Below, piece by piece: positions 1-5,840 of a DNA stretch of 5,845 nt (positions are counted from its first letter, which is position 1; the number at the start of each line of letters is the position of its first letter). Location of the stretch: positions 1 to 5,845 of the forward strand of contig CAIZMS010000102.1 in NCBI GenBank assembly GCA_903934155.1. The letters run 5' to 3'. Position numbers and translations under genes: made by a program. The DNA comes from an uncultured bacterium. GTDB lineage: Bacteria > Verrucomicrobiota > Kiritimatiellia > CAIKKV01 > CAITUY01. Under the pieces are notes generated by a model. It made no database searches. It saw nothing but the letters and a program-made list of their open reading frames with translations, and was not told the origin of the DNA.

Positions 1-205
1 ATCAACATTCTCTACACCAGTGGGCGTCTCGGTATCACGGCGGCTACGAGCCCGTCAGGTTCTCGGGGCTGTCGGTGCGGCGGATCTCTCGTGAGGCAAG
101 TGATAAGCCTTAAGACGGTGAAGTGCAGGTCCATCCGAATGCCATTGGCATTGAGGGTGTCGCGAGGGTTGTCGTAGCGAAATAAAAAGAGTGGAGTCAT
201 GTGTG
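1..205. other. Upstream region with no identifiable gene
   Basis: No coding region could be assigned here. The three forward frames are all open from the left edge and stop at 175-177 (TAG, frame 1), 90-92 (TGA, frame 2) and 111-113 (TAA, frame 3), so the 3' end of an upstream gene may be present, but none of the short translations is recognisable. The minus-strand open frames overlapping this stretch have no recognisable protein character and run into the glycosidase gene. The last part should contain the promoter and leader of the glycosidase gene. I found no convincing -35/-10 pair; an A-rich stretch (180-189) precedes the ribosome binding site. The only clear structure is the dyad at 138-152, listed separately. 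Confidence 0.5.
138..152. promoter_or_regulatory. 15-bp perfect dyad, candidate operator
   Basis: The sequence AATGCCATTGGCATT is a perfect inverted repeat with 7-base arms around a single central T. It lies 53 bases upstream of the glycosidase start codon. Its size and symmetry fit a binding site for a dimeric transcription regulator, and sugar-responsive control of a glycosidase would make sense. No regulator gene is visible in the window and no second copy was found, so the operator role is an inference. Confidence 0.3.
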
Positions 206-3200
206 ATGAAGAAAAAACGTATGGTGATGGCGATGGTGTTCGGTTTGGCCGCGTTATGCGTGTCCGGTTCATGGGCGCGGGAGGAGTTCACCGGCGTATT
301 TGCGCCGCATGAGGGCTGGGTGAAACCCGCGGAGCAGCCTTACCGGAGCTCCCTTTGCCTCAACGGCATGTGGCAGTTCCAGCCGATGGCTTTGCCCGCC
401 AGGTTCCGTGAAGGGGTGGATCCCGCCCCGAAACTGCCGCGCCCCACGGAGCAGTGGGATCGGGTTCCGATTAGAATCCCCTCGCCGTGGAATGCCAACA
501 CGTATTCCTACACCTGCGGCATGGGTTCGGATTTTCGCTGCTTCCCAAGTTATCCCAAGGCGTGGGAAACAACCAAGATGGGCTGGCTCCGGAAAAGTTT
601 CACCGTGCCCGCCGATTGGAGCGGCACGCGCATCCAACTGCATTTTTCGGCGGTGGCCGGGGATGCTGAGATCATCGTCAATGGCAAGCCGGTGGGGCAC
701 AATTTCGGGGTATTCCTGCCTTTTGACATCGATGTCACGGAGGCCGTCTTGCCGGGGCGGGAGAATACGCTGTACGTGGGGATCCGCAAACCTTCGCTGT
801 TCGACGTCAAGGGGCCGTTTGGGGAGCGGGAGTACCAGAGTGGCTCACCGTGGGGGTGGCACATTGTCGGGATCTGCGACGACGTCCATCTCGTCAGCCT
901 TCCCGCCGTCCGCGTCAGCGACACCTTCGTCAAGCCGTTGCTGGATCAGGACACGCTTGAGGTCGAGTTCACCCTGCGTAATGACGGGGACAAGGAGGCG
1001 GAGGTGTCCGTCGGCGGCCGGGTGTATCCGTGGATTTCCAAGGCCGGGCCCGATGTGCTGACGGCGCCGCTGCCGAGCTCGGAACTGGGCTCTGAAGCTG
1101 TTTTGGAATTGGCGCCCGGAAAGGCCAGGGTTCCGGCGCATGGCGAGGCCCGGCTGGTCATGGGCGCCCGCGTCAACGGCCGGCTCAAGACGTGGTCGCC
1201 GGAGGCGCCGAACCTCTACGGGCTCGTGGCGCACGCCAGCGTGGCCGGGCGGACGGTGGACGGCAAGTACACCCGGTTCGGCTGGCGGCAGTTCTCCATG
1301 AAGGGGAACCAGTATTTGCTCAACGGGAAACGGCTGGTTCTCAAGGGCGATTCCTGGCACCACATGGGGATTCCGCAGATGACGCGTCGCTATGCCTGGG
1401 CCTGGTACAAGGCCGTGCGTGACGCCAATCTCAATACGGTGCGACTCCATGCGAATCCCTATCCCACCTTCTACCTGGATATGGCCGATGAGATGGGCGT
1501 CCTGATCCTGGATGAAACGGCCATCTATGCCAGCGGCGCGGGACTTAAATTCGATTCGGATCTGTTTTGGAAGGATACCTTGACGCATATTCAGGAGTTC
1601 GTGCTGCGCGACCGCAACCACCCATCCGTGCTTGGCTGGAGCGTTTCCAACGAGGTGCTGCCCGTGATCACGGACCGGTTCAACAGCCCGCCGGCGATCA
1701 TGGCGAAGCTGGCGGAGTATTACGTGAAATGGGTGGAGATCTGCCGCCGGCTGGATCCGACGCGCCCCTGGATTTCCGCCGACGGCGAAAAGGACGGCTT
1801 GGGCAAGTTGCCGACCTATATATGCCATTACGAGGGGCCACTGGGTATGCGCAAGGCTCAGAAGAGCGGCAAGCCTTGGGGCGTGGGCGAGGCGGGTTAC
1901 GCCTACTACGGTTCACCCGAGGAACTTGCTGCGATCAATGGGAACCGCGCCTATGAATCCTGTCTGGGCCGGATGGAGGGCGTTGCCATCGAGGCCTACG
2001 AGTTGCTCTCGGCCCAGCGCGAGTTCGAGGCCACGTTCCGGAGCGTCTTCAACATGATCTGGTATGGGATGAAGCCGCTGGCGTTGGGAATGAAGGACAC
2101 CTCGCATCCGCCCACGCTTGATGATGGGATTTACTTCACGTCCTTCCATGAGGGGCACCCTGGCGTGCAGCCCGAACGCCTCGGCCCCTATTGCACCACG
2201 CTCAACCCCGGCTACACGTCGGCTTTCCCCCTCTACGAGCCCTGGCCGTTGTTCGATGCCATCCGTGACGCGTGCGCCGAACCGCCGTGCGGATCCAATC
2301 GATGGTCCCGGTCGAAGCCGGCTGCCGTGGATACCTCCGCCAACAAGCCTGTGCCGTCCATATCGTCCGCCCGTATCGTGGCGGGCGCGGGCAGCACGTT
2401 GGCGAAGGAACTGGAGCAGGCGGGGGTGCCGCTCGGGAAGTTGCAGGAAGCGGCGGTGGGGAAGGTGCCACAGGTTTTGTTCGTAGACGGGGCCAATCCG
2501 CCCGGACCGGACGCCGTCCGGACGATCCAGGAGGTGCTGGACAACAAGGGCACGGTGGCCATCTGGGGTGTCGGTACCGGAAAGGTGGATTCGCTGAACG
2601 CCTTGTTGCCATTGCCGTTGGAGGTGACTGCGCGTAGCGCGTCGTCTTTGCTGTGCGTCGGGCAGAGTCCCCTGACGGTGGGGCTATCCGCCGCGGATAT
2701 GTACTACTCCGAACTCGTCCCGCCGGAGGTCGTTACCGCCGGGCTTGCCGGTCCCTTGGTGGATCAAAGCACCGTGTTGCTCAAGGCTTGTGACACAGAC
2801 TGGCTGCTCTGGAACAAGTACTGGGAGTTGGACAAGCCCGTCATGATCTTCCGTTCCGAGCAGGAGCGGAAGCCCTCCGGCGTGGCTCTGGTGAGCCGGA
2901 AGATGGGGGAAGGCATCCTGTTGGTGACCACGTTGCCGGCCGCGCCGCCCTTGGCCGCGCAGGAACACCTGGTGCGAACGCTTCTTGGAAACCTCGGGAT
3001 CCCGCTGGGTTCGGGCCGGGATTCCGGTCGTGCCCTGGGCAAGACCGGCGAGCTCACGCAGGTGCTCCTGTGTGCCAGTTTCCCCTCCGCCTCGCTCCAG
3101 GAGGGTGCGGTAAAGACCCTGGTGGAGCCTGCACAGGGGCGTGCCATCGAGGCCAACGCCAAGGTGGGCGACAAGCCGTGGCGGGTCATGCCGCTCAAGA

Positions 3201-3586
3201 ACGACCAGCTTGACCTCGTCCGCGTGCCCTTCACCGGTCCCAAGCAGGACGCCATCGCGTACATCAGTTTCTGGGTGTTCAGTCCGCAGGACCTGACCGA
3301 CTTCCTGATCCGGCCGGGGTTGCCGCGGGTTGATCTGGAGCTGGCCGCCGATGACGCGCTGCAGGTCTGGCTCAACGGGCGGGAGGTGTTGAAGAACCTG
3401 CGCATGGGGCCGATTGCCGAGGGCAAAGCCACAGCCAGCGGATTGCCGCTCCAGCAGGGTTGGAACCACATCCTGGTCAAACTCATCCAGACCAGCGGCG
3501 GATGGCACTGGAAGTTCACAGGCCGTCTTACCTGTAACAAGCCGGAGTTTTTGTCCAAACTGGACTCCGCCCTACAACGGCCGTGA
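206..3586 (+). CDS. Secreted glycoside hydrolase family 2-type enzyme with large C-terminal extension
   Basis: A 1126-residue exported glycosidase, probably hydrolysing beta-linked glycans outside the cytoplasm; the exact sugar specificity cannot be read. ATG 206 is chosen because GGAG (192-195) precedes it by 10 bases and it opens directly onto a signal peptide: KKKR, a hydrophobic core, then likely cleavage after SWA (about residue 24). The one cysteine near the core lacks a proper lipobox. Domain order: GH2 sugar-binding jelly-roll (about 45-235, including LCLNGMWQF and AEIIVNGKPVG), Ig-like domain (about 240-355), TIM barrel (about 360-690), a Rossmann/glutamine-amidotransferase-like region (about 720-940), and a terminal beta-sandwich (about 1005-1110) with DDALQVWLNG and GWNHILVKL. 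In the barrel, GWSVSNE supplies the expected acid/base Glu483 and KPWGVGEAGY the probable nucleophile Glu562, 79 residues apart, close to the usual GH2 spacing; IWYG follows as the last barrel strand. Beta-galactosidase and beta-glucuronidase-like activities are both possible. The fold assignment is firm, the C-terminal domain names tentative. It probably shares a transcript with the HAD gene 45 bases downstream. Confidence 0.9.
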   Translation: MKKKRMVMAMVFGLAALCVSGSWAREEFTGVFAPHEGWVKPAEQPYRSSLCLNGMWQFQPMALPARFREGVDPAPKLPRPTEQWDRVPIRIPSPWNANTYSYTCGMGSDFRCFPSYPKAWETTKMGWLRKSFTVPADWSGTRIQLHFSAVAGDAEIIVNGKPVGHNFGVFLPFDIDVTEAVLPGRENTLYVGIRKPSLFDVKGPFGEREYQSGSPWGWHIVGICDDVHLVSLPAVRVSDTFVKPLLDQDTLEVEFTLRNDGDKEAEVSVGGRVYPWISKAGPDVLTAPLPSSELGSEAVLELAPGKARVPAHGEARLVMGARVNGRLKTWSPEAPNLYGLVAHASVAGRTVDGKYTRFGWRQFSMKGNQYLLNGKRLVLKGDSWHHMGIPQMTRRYAWAWYKAVRDANLNTVRLHANPYPTFYLDMADEMGVLILDETAIYASGAGLKFDSDLFWKDTLTHIQEFVLRDRNHPSVLGWSVSNEVLPVITDRFNSPPAIMAKLAEYYVKWVEICRRLDPTRPWISADGEKDGLGKLPTYICHYEGPLGMRKAQKSGKPWGVGEAGYAYYGSPEELAAINGNRAYESCLGRMEGVAIEAYELLSAQREFEATFRSVFNMIWYGMKPLALGMKDTSHPPTLDDGIYFTSFHEGHPGVQPERLGPYCTTLNPGYTSAFPLYEPWPLFDAIRDACAEPPCGSNRWSRSKPAAVDTSANKPVPSISSARIVAGAGSTLAKELEQAGVPLGKLQEAAVGKVPQVLFVDGANPPGPDAVRTIQEVLDNKGTVAIWGVGTGKVDSLNALLPLPLEVTARSASSLLCVGQSPLTVGLSAADMYYSELVPPEVVTAGLAGPLVDQSTVLLKACDTDWLLWNKYWELDKPVMIFRSEQERKPSGVALVSRKMGEGILLVTTLPAAPPLAAQEHLVRTLLGNLGIPLGSGRDSGRALGKTGELTQVLLCASFPSASLQEGAVKTLVEPAQGRAIEANAKVGDKPWRVMPLKNDQLDLVRVPFTGPKQDAIAYISFWVFSPQDLTDFLIRPGLPRVDLELAADDALQVWLNGREVLKNLRMGPIAEGKATASGLPLQQGWNHILVKLIQTSGGWHWKFTGRLTCNKPEFLSKLDSALQRP

Positions 3587-3631
3587 TCAGGGTTCAAGAG
3601 GATGTGATTGTTCAATTGTTTAGGGAGGCGT

Positions 3632-4624
3632 ATGAATACTGTTAATGCATTGGTGAAAAAGCTTGGGTTGTCCTGCGAAAAAGGGTTTATCCCGATGGCA
3701 AAAACCACAGGTGGCTTGTTTGAGTCAGGCCGAAATGGTGTCTGTGGCGTCTGGGCGCCCGTGGATGGTAAAGTCGAATTCATCTTGTTTGATAACGGCG
3801 AAATTCTCGCTCGAGTCAACTCGGCAACCGGATGGCCGGCGTATTATCCGGTGCCGCCCGTGGCGATCCGCAAGCCCGTTAAGGCGGTGCTGATGGATCT
3901 GGACGGCACGAGCGTCCGGAGCGAGCATTTTTGGATCTGGATCATCGAACGCACCACCGCCAGTCTTTTGGCGGATCCCTCATTCAAGCTGGAGGATGAG
4001 GATTTTTCGCATGTGTCCGGGCACAGCGTTTCCGAGCATCTTCAATACTGCATCGATAAGTACTGCCCCGGCCGATCCCTCGTGGAGGCCCGGCGTTACT
4101 ACTTTGAGCATACTCATCGCGAAATGAAGGAGATCATGGGAGGGCGAGGCAAGACCGACGCCTTCACGCCGACAGCCGGGCTCAAGGAGTTCCTGCTGGC
4201 TCTGCAACGGCACGGGATCAAGCTTGGCCTGGTCACCTCGGGGCTTTACGAAAAGGCGATGCCTGAGATCATTTCGGCATTCCGGCAGCTGGATATGGGG
4301 AGCCCGGTGGATTTTTATGACGCTATCATCACAGCCGGTTTCCCGATGCGCCGCGGCAAGGATGTCGGCACTCTGGGGGAACTTGAGCCCAAACCGCACC
4401 CTTGGCTATACGCGGAAGTCGCCAAGGTGGGCTTGGGGATTTCTTACGAGGATCGGCACCAGGTGGTGGGCATCGAGGACAGCGGGGCGGGGGTGTGCTC
4501 CATCCGTTTGGCTGGCTTTGCGTGTATCGGCATCAGCGGCGGCAACATCGAGGAAAGCGGTACGCGCGGACTTTGCTCACACTATTGCGACAACTTTGAA
4601 CAGATATTGGAAACGATTATCTAG
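3632..4624 (+). CDS. HAD-superfamily hydrolase (subfamily IA, beta-phosphoglucomutase/phosphatase-like)
   Basis: A 330-residue cytoplasmic protein without signal peptide or membrane segment. All four HAD motifs are visible: motif I MDLDGT (nucleophile Asp89, acid/base Asp91) followed by the SEHFWIW stretch typical of subfamily IA; motif II LGLVTSG (Thr202); motif III Lys254 in EPKPHP; and motif IV VGIEDSGAG (Glu282, Asp283) for Mg2+. An alpha-helical cap fits between motifs I and II (about 105-180). Such proteins hydrolyse or isomerise small phosphorylated metabolites, often sugar phosphates; the substrate here is unknown. The first 80 or so residues are an extra N-terminal segment I do not recognise, with several likely beta strands (GVCGVWAPVDGKVEFILF). 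ATG 3632 is chosen because TAGGGAGG (3621-3628) is an almost perfect Shine-Dalgarno, although only 3 bases separate it from the ATG. A weaker alternative is ATG 3695, preceded by AAGGG (3681-3685). The gene lies close behind the glycosidase and probably shares its transcript. Confidence 0.87.
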   Translation: MNTVNALVKKLGLSCEKGFIPMAKTTGGLFESGRNGVCGVWAPVDGKVEFILFDNGEILARVNSATGWPAYYPVPPVAIRKPVKAVLMDLDGTSVRSEHFWIWIIERTTASLLADPSFKLEDEDFSHVSGHSVSEHLQYCIDKYCPGRSLVEARRYYFEHTHREMKEIMGGRGKTDAFTPTAGLKEFLLALQRHGIKLGLVTSGLYEKAMPEIISAFRQLDMGSPVDFYDAIITAGFPMRRGKDVGTLGELEPKPHPWLYAEVAKVGLGISYEDRHQVVGIEDSGAGVCSIRLAGFACIGISGGNIEESGTRGLCSHYCDNFEQILETII

Positions 4625-4630
4625 ACGTTA

Positions 4631-4658
4631 TGGTCAGAATGGGTGCCCGAATTGACCA
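4631..4658 (+). repeat. Inverted repeat downstream of the HAD gene
   Basis: TGGTCAG (4631-4637) can pair with TTGACCA (4652-4658) in seven pairs, one of them G-T, around a 14-base loop. It starts seven bases after the HAD stop codon. No T-tract follows, so it is not a standard intrinsic terminator. It might be a weak or factor-dependent 3' end or an RNA-stabilising stem. The 10-base segment CAGAATGGGT (4635-4644) reappears 22 bases on as CAGAATGAGT (4657-4666). Confidence 0.3.
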
Positions 4659-4678
4659 GAATGAGTCTTCCACTGTAA

Positions 4679-4715
4679 GGGTGGGGACGGGGCCGAAATA
4701 ATTTGCGGGGTGGGG
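4679..4715 (+). other. Cluster of five G-runs, possible G-quadruplex
   Basis: Five G-runs of three or four lie on the + strand at 4679-4681, 4683-4686, 4689-4692, 4707-4710 and 4712-4715. The connecting segments are 1, 2, 14 and 1 bases long. Any four runs could form a quadruplex, though every combination includes the long 14-base loop. The cluster sits in the thiS leader region, upstream of the riboswitch, where a promoter should be. Whether it is transcribed is unknown. Confidence 0.3.
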
Positions 4716-4740
4716 TGGTTTGAGATAGTTTATCGAAATA

Positions 4741-4811
4741 CATGGGGTGCCCGCAGGGGCTGAGATTATACCCGTTGAACCTGATCCGGGTCATGCCGGC
4801 GAAGGGATCAG
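4741..4811 (+). ncRNA. TPP riboswitch aptamer (THI element)
   Basis: This RNA element binds thiamine pyrophosphate and controls the thiS-thiG operon behind it. The conserved THI-box blocks are present in order: GGGGTGCC (4744-4751), GGCTGAGA (4758-4765), ACCCGTTGAACCTGAT (4770-4785) and GCCGGCGAAGGGA (4795-4807). Helices can be traced: P2 from GGGT (4745-4748) with ACCC (4770-4773); a minimal P3 from CCC (4750-4752) with GGG (4757-4759); P4 from CCT (4780-4782) with AGG (4803-4805); and P5 from CCGG (4786-4789) with CCGG (4796-4799). P1 is weak, with only about two clear pairs. Position and strand are as expected for a switch governing thiamine synthesis genes. The exact ends are approximate because P1 is unclear. 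Confidence 0.97.
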
Positions 4812-4818
4812 TTGTGGG

Positions 4819-4843
4819 AGCGCCTCGTGGAGGCGCTTTTTTT
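4819..4843 (+). terminator. Riboswitch-controlled intrinsic terminator in the thiS leader
   Basis: AGCGCCTC (4819-4826) and GAGGCGCT (4830-4837) form a perfect eight-pair GC-rich stem with a GTG loop, followed by an unbroken run of seven T (4837-4843). It begins about eight bases after the TPP aptamer. This is a textbook intrinsic terminator, expected to form when TPP is bound. Unusually, the U-tract ends on the base just before the thiS ATG, and the thiS ribosome binding site is inside the 3' arm. Confidence 0.92.
4829..4833 (+). promoter_or_regulatory. thiS ribosome binding site inside the terminator stem
   Basis: GGAGG lies 10 bases upstream of the thiS ATG at 4844 and is the only good Shine-Dalgarno sequence available for that start. 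The first G is in the hairpin loop; the other four bases belong to the terminator's 3' arm. When the hairpin forms, the site should be hidden from the ribosome, so translation would be blocked even on transcripts that escape termination. Confidence 0.7.
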
Positions 4844-5044
4844 ATGAAGATCGTGGTCAATGGAATTTCGCAGGACTTCACCGGGACGGAAACCCTGGGC
4901 CAATTATTGAAGGAGCTGGATATCGTTCCGGAGCGGGTGGCGGTCATGGTGAATGACCGGATCATTCCCAAGGCCGGGCGGAGTGAGTTTGGCTTGAATG
5001 AGGGTGACCGGATCGAAGTGTTGACCTTTATCGGCGGCGGGTGA
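4844..5044 (+). CDS. thiS: Sulfur carrier protein ThiS
   Basis: A 66-residue ubiquitin-like protein of normal family length. It carries the sulfur atom for the thiazole ring of thiamine: its C-terminal glycine is adenylated (by ThiF) and converted to a thiocarboxylate, which ThiG then uses. The sequence opens with MKIVVNGISQDF (first beta strands), has the LGQLLKELDI helix and the RVAVMVNDRIIP strand, and ends in IEVLTFIGGG with the required exposed Gly-Gly tail. The start at 4844 is set by the GGAGG at 4829-4833 and by family length. The frame is open further upstream to an ATG at 4742, but that would translate the riboswitch itself. thiG follows 22 bases later. Expression is controlled by the TPP riboswitch and terminator directly upstream. 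Neither thiF nor another sulfur-transfer gene is in the window. Confidence 0.96.
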   Translation: MKIVVNGISQDFTGTETLGQLLKELDIVPERVAVMVNDRIIPKAGRSEFGLNEGDRIEVLTFIGGG

Positions 5045-5066
5045 GTCAAAGGGCGGGAAAGGTATA

Positions 5067-5840
5067 ATGAAGACATTGAATCTGGGTGGGAAGGAATTTG
5101 AGTCCCGGTTGATCATGGGGACAGGCAAATTCTCCTCCGTTGAAGTCATGATCGAGGCGATCAAGGCATCAGGGGCCGAGTTGGTTACGGTGGCCCTGCG
5201 ACGGTTCAACCGGGAACGGCCTGCCGATGATCTTCTGGGGCCTCTGGCCCAGCTTGGGATTACCCTGGTTCCCAACACCTCAGGGGCCCGGAATGCCGCA
5301 GAGGCGGTGCGCGCCGCCCAGTTGGGGCGCGAACTTTCCGGAAGTCCGTTTGTGAAGGTGGAAATCCATCCAAACCCCCATCACCTGATGCCTGACCCGA
5401 TCGAGACTTATGAGGCGTGCCGGGAATTGGCGAAGGACGGGTTCATTGTCCTTCCTTATATGCCAGCCGATCCTGTCTTGGCTAAGCGGTTGGAAGAGGT
5501 CGGCTGTGCGGCTGTGATGCCGCTGGGCTCGGCCATTGGAACCGGGCACGGGTTGTCCACCGCTGACATGGTGAAGCTGATCATTGCCGACAGCGGGATC
5601 CCGGTGATCGTGGATGCGGGGCTACGCGCGCCCTCGGAGGCCGCCGCCGCCATGGAAATGGGCTGTTCGGCTGTGTTGGTTAATAGCGCCATCGCGGCGG
5701 CGGGGAATCCGCCAGCCATGGCCGCCGCCTTTGCGGCCGCCGTCAAGGCTGGTTTTTCCGCGCGGGCAGCTGGCCTCATGTCGCGGTGCGACCACGCGGT
5801 GGCCACCAGTCCATTGACCTCCTTTCTGACGGGAGCCTGA
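5067..5840 (+). CDS. thiG: Thiazole synthase ThiG
   Basis: A complete 257-residue cytoplasmic (beta/alpha)8-barrel enzyme. It forms the thiazole phosphate carboxylate from 1-deoxy-D-xylulose 5-phosphate, dehydroglycine and ThiS thiocarboxylate. Family hallmarks in order: SRLIMGTGKF near the N-terminus, VTVALRR (40-46), LVPNTSGARNAAEAVRAA (67-84), FVKVEI (95-100) with Lys97 as the likely Schiff-base lysine, LMPDPIET (107-114), VLPYMPADPVLAKRLEEVGC (128-147), AAVMPLGSAIGTGHGL (148-163), PVIVDAGLRAPSEAAAAMEMG (179-199), SAVLVNSAIA (201-210) and the SPLT tail near the C-terminus. Start ATG 5067 is preceded by AAAGG (5058-5062). It follows thiS by 22 bases and belongs to the same riboswitch-controlled operon. 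The dehydroglycine partner (ThiH or ThiO) is not in the window. Confidence 0.97.
   Translation: MKTLNLGGKEFESRLIMGTGKFSSVEVMIEAIKASGAELVTVALRRFNRERPADDLLGPLAQLGITLVPNTSGARNAAEAVRAAQLGRELSGSPFVKVEIHPNPHHLMPDPIETYEACRELAKDGFIVLPYMPADPVLAKRLEEVGCAAVMPLGSAIGTGHGLSTADMVKLIIADSGIPVIVDAGLRAPSEAAAAMEMGCSAVLVNSAIAAAGNPPAMAAAFAAAVKAGFSARAAGLMSRCDHAVATSPLTSFLTGA

Noticed and set aside
94..110. Short stem AGGC (94-97) with GCCT (107-110) as a terminator of an upstream gene
   Set aside because: Only about four strong pairs, and no T-tract follows.
1..177. Forward open frame 1 from the left edge as the tail of an upstream protein
   Set aside because: The arginine-, serine- and cysteine-rich translation has no recognisable motif, and all three frames are open from the edge, so no frame can be chosen.
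191..205. GTG at 191 as the glycosidase start, adding five residues
   Set aside because: The GGAG that best serves as ribosome binding site (192-195) would lie inside the coding sequence, whereas ATG 206 has it at a suitable distance and begins directly with a signal peptide.
845..1828. Long minus-strand open frame opposite the glycosidase barrel
   Set aside because: Its translation lacks recognisable domains, while the opposite strand encodes clear GH2 motifs. It is explained by GC-rich codon bias.
3608..3631. TTG at 3608 as the start of the HAD gene
   Set aside because: Rare start codon without a good upstream ribosome binding site; the GGGAGG at 3623-3628 points to ATG 3632 instead.
2684..3819. 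Two long overlapping minus-strand open frames (2684-3508 and 2764-3819)
   Set aside because: They overlap each other and lie opposite the glycosidase C-terminal domains; composition is shadow-like and no protein family is recognisable.
4703..4731. Possible promoter for thiS: TTGCGG (4703-4708) and TAGTTT (4726-4731), 17 bases apart
   Set aside because: Spacing is ideal, but each box matches the sigma-70 consensus at only about three positions. Too weak to annotate, though a promoter must lie nearby.
4742..4843. In-frame extension of thiS to ATG 4742, giving a 100-residue protein
   Set aside because: The extra 34 codons are the riboswitch and terminator; ThiS is normally about 66 residues and the ATG at 4844 has its own ribosome binding site.
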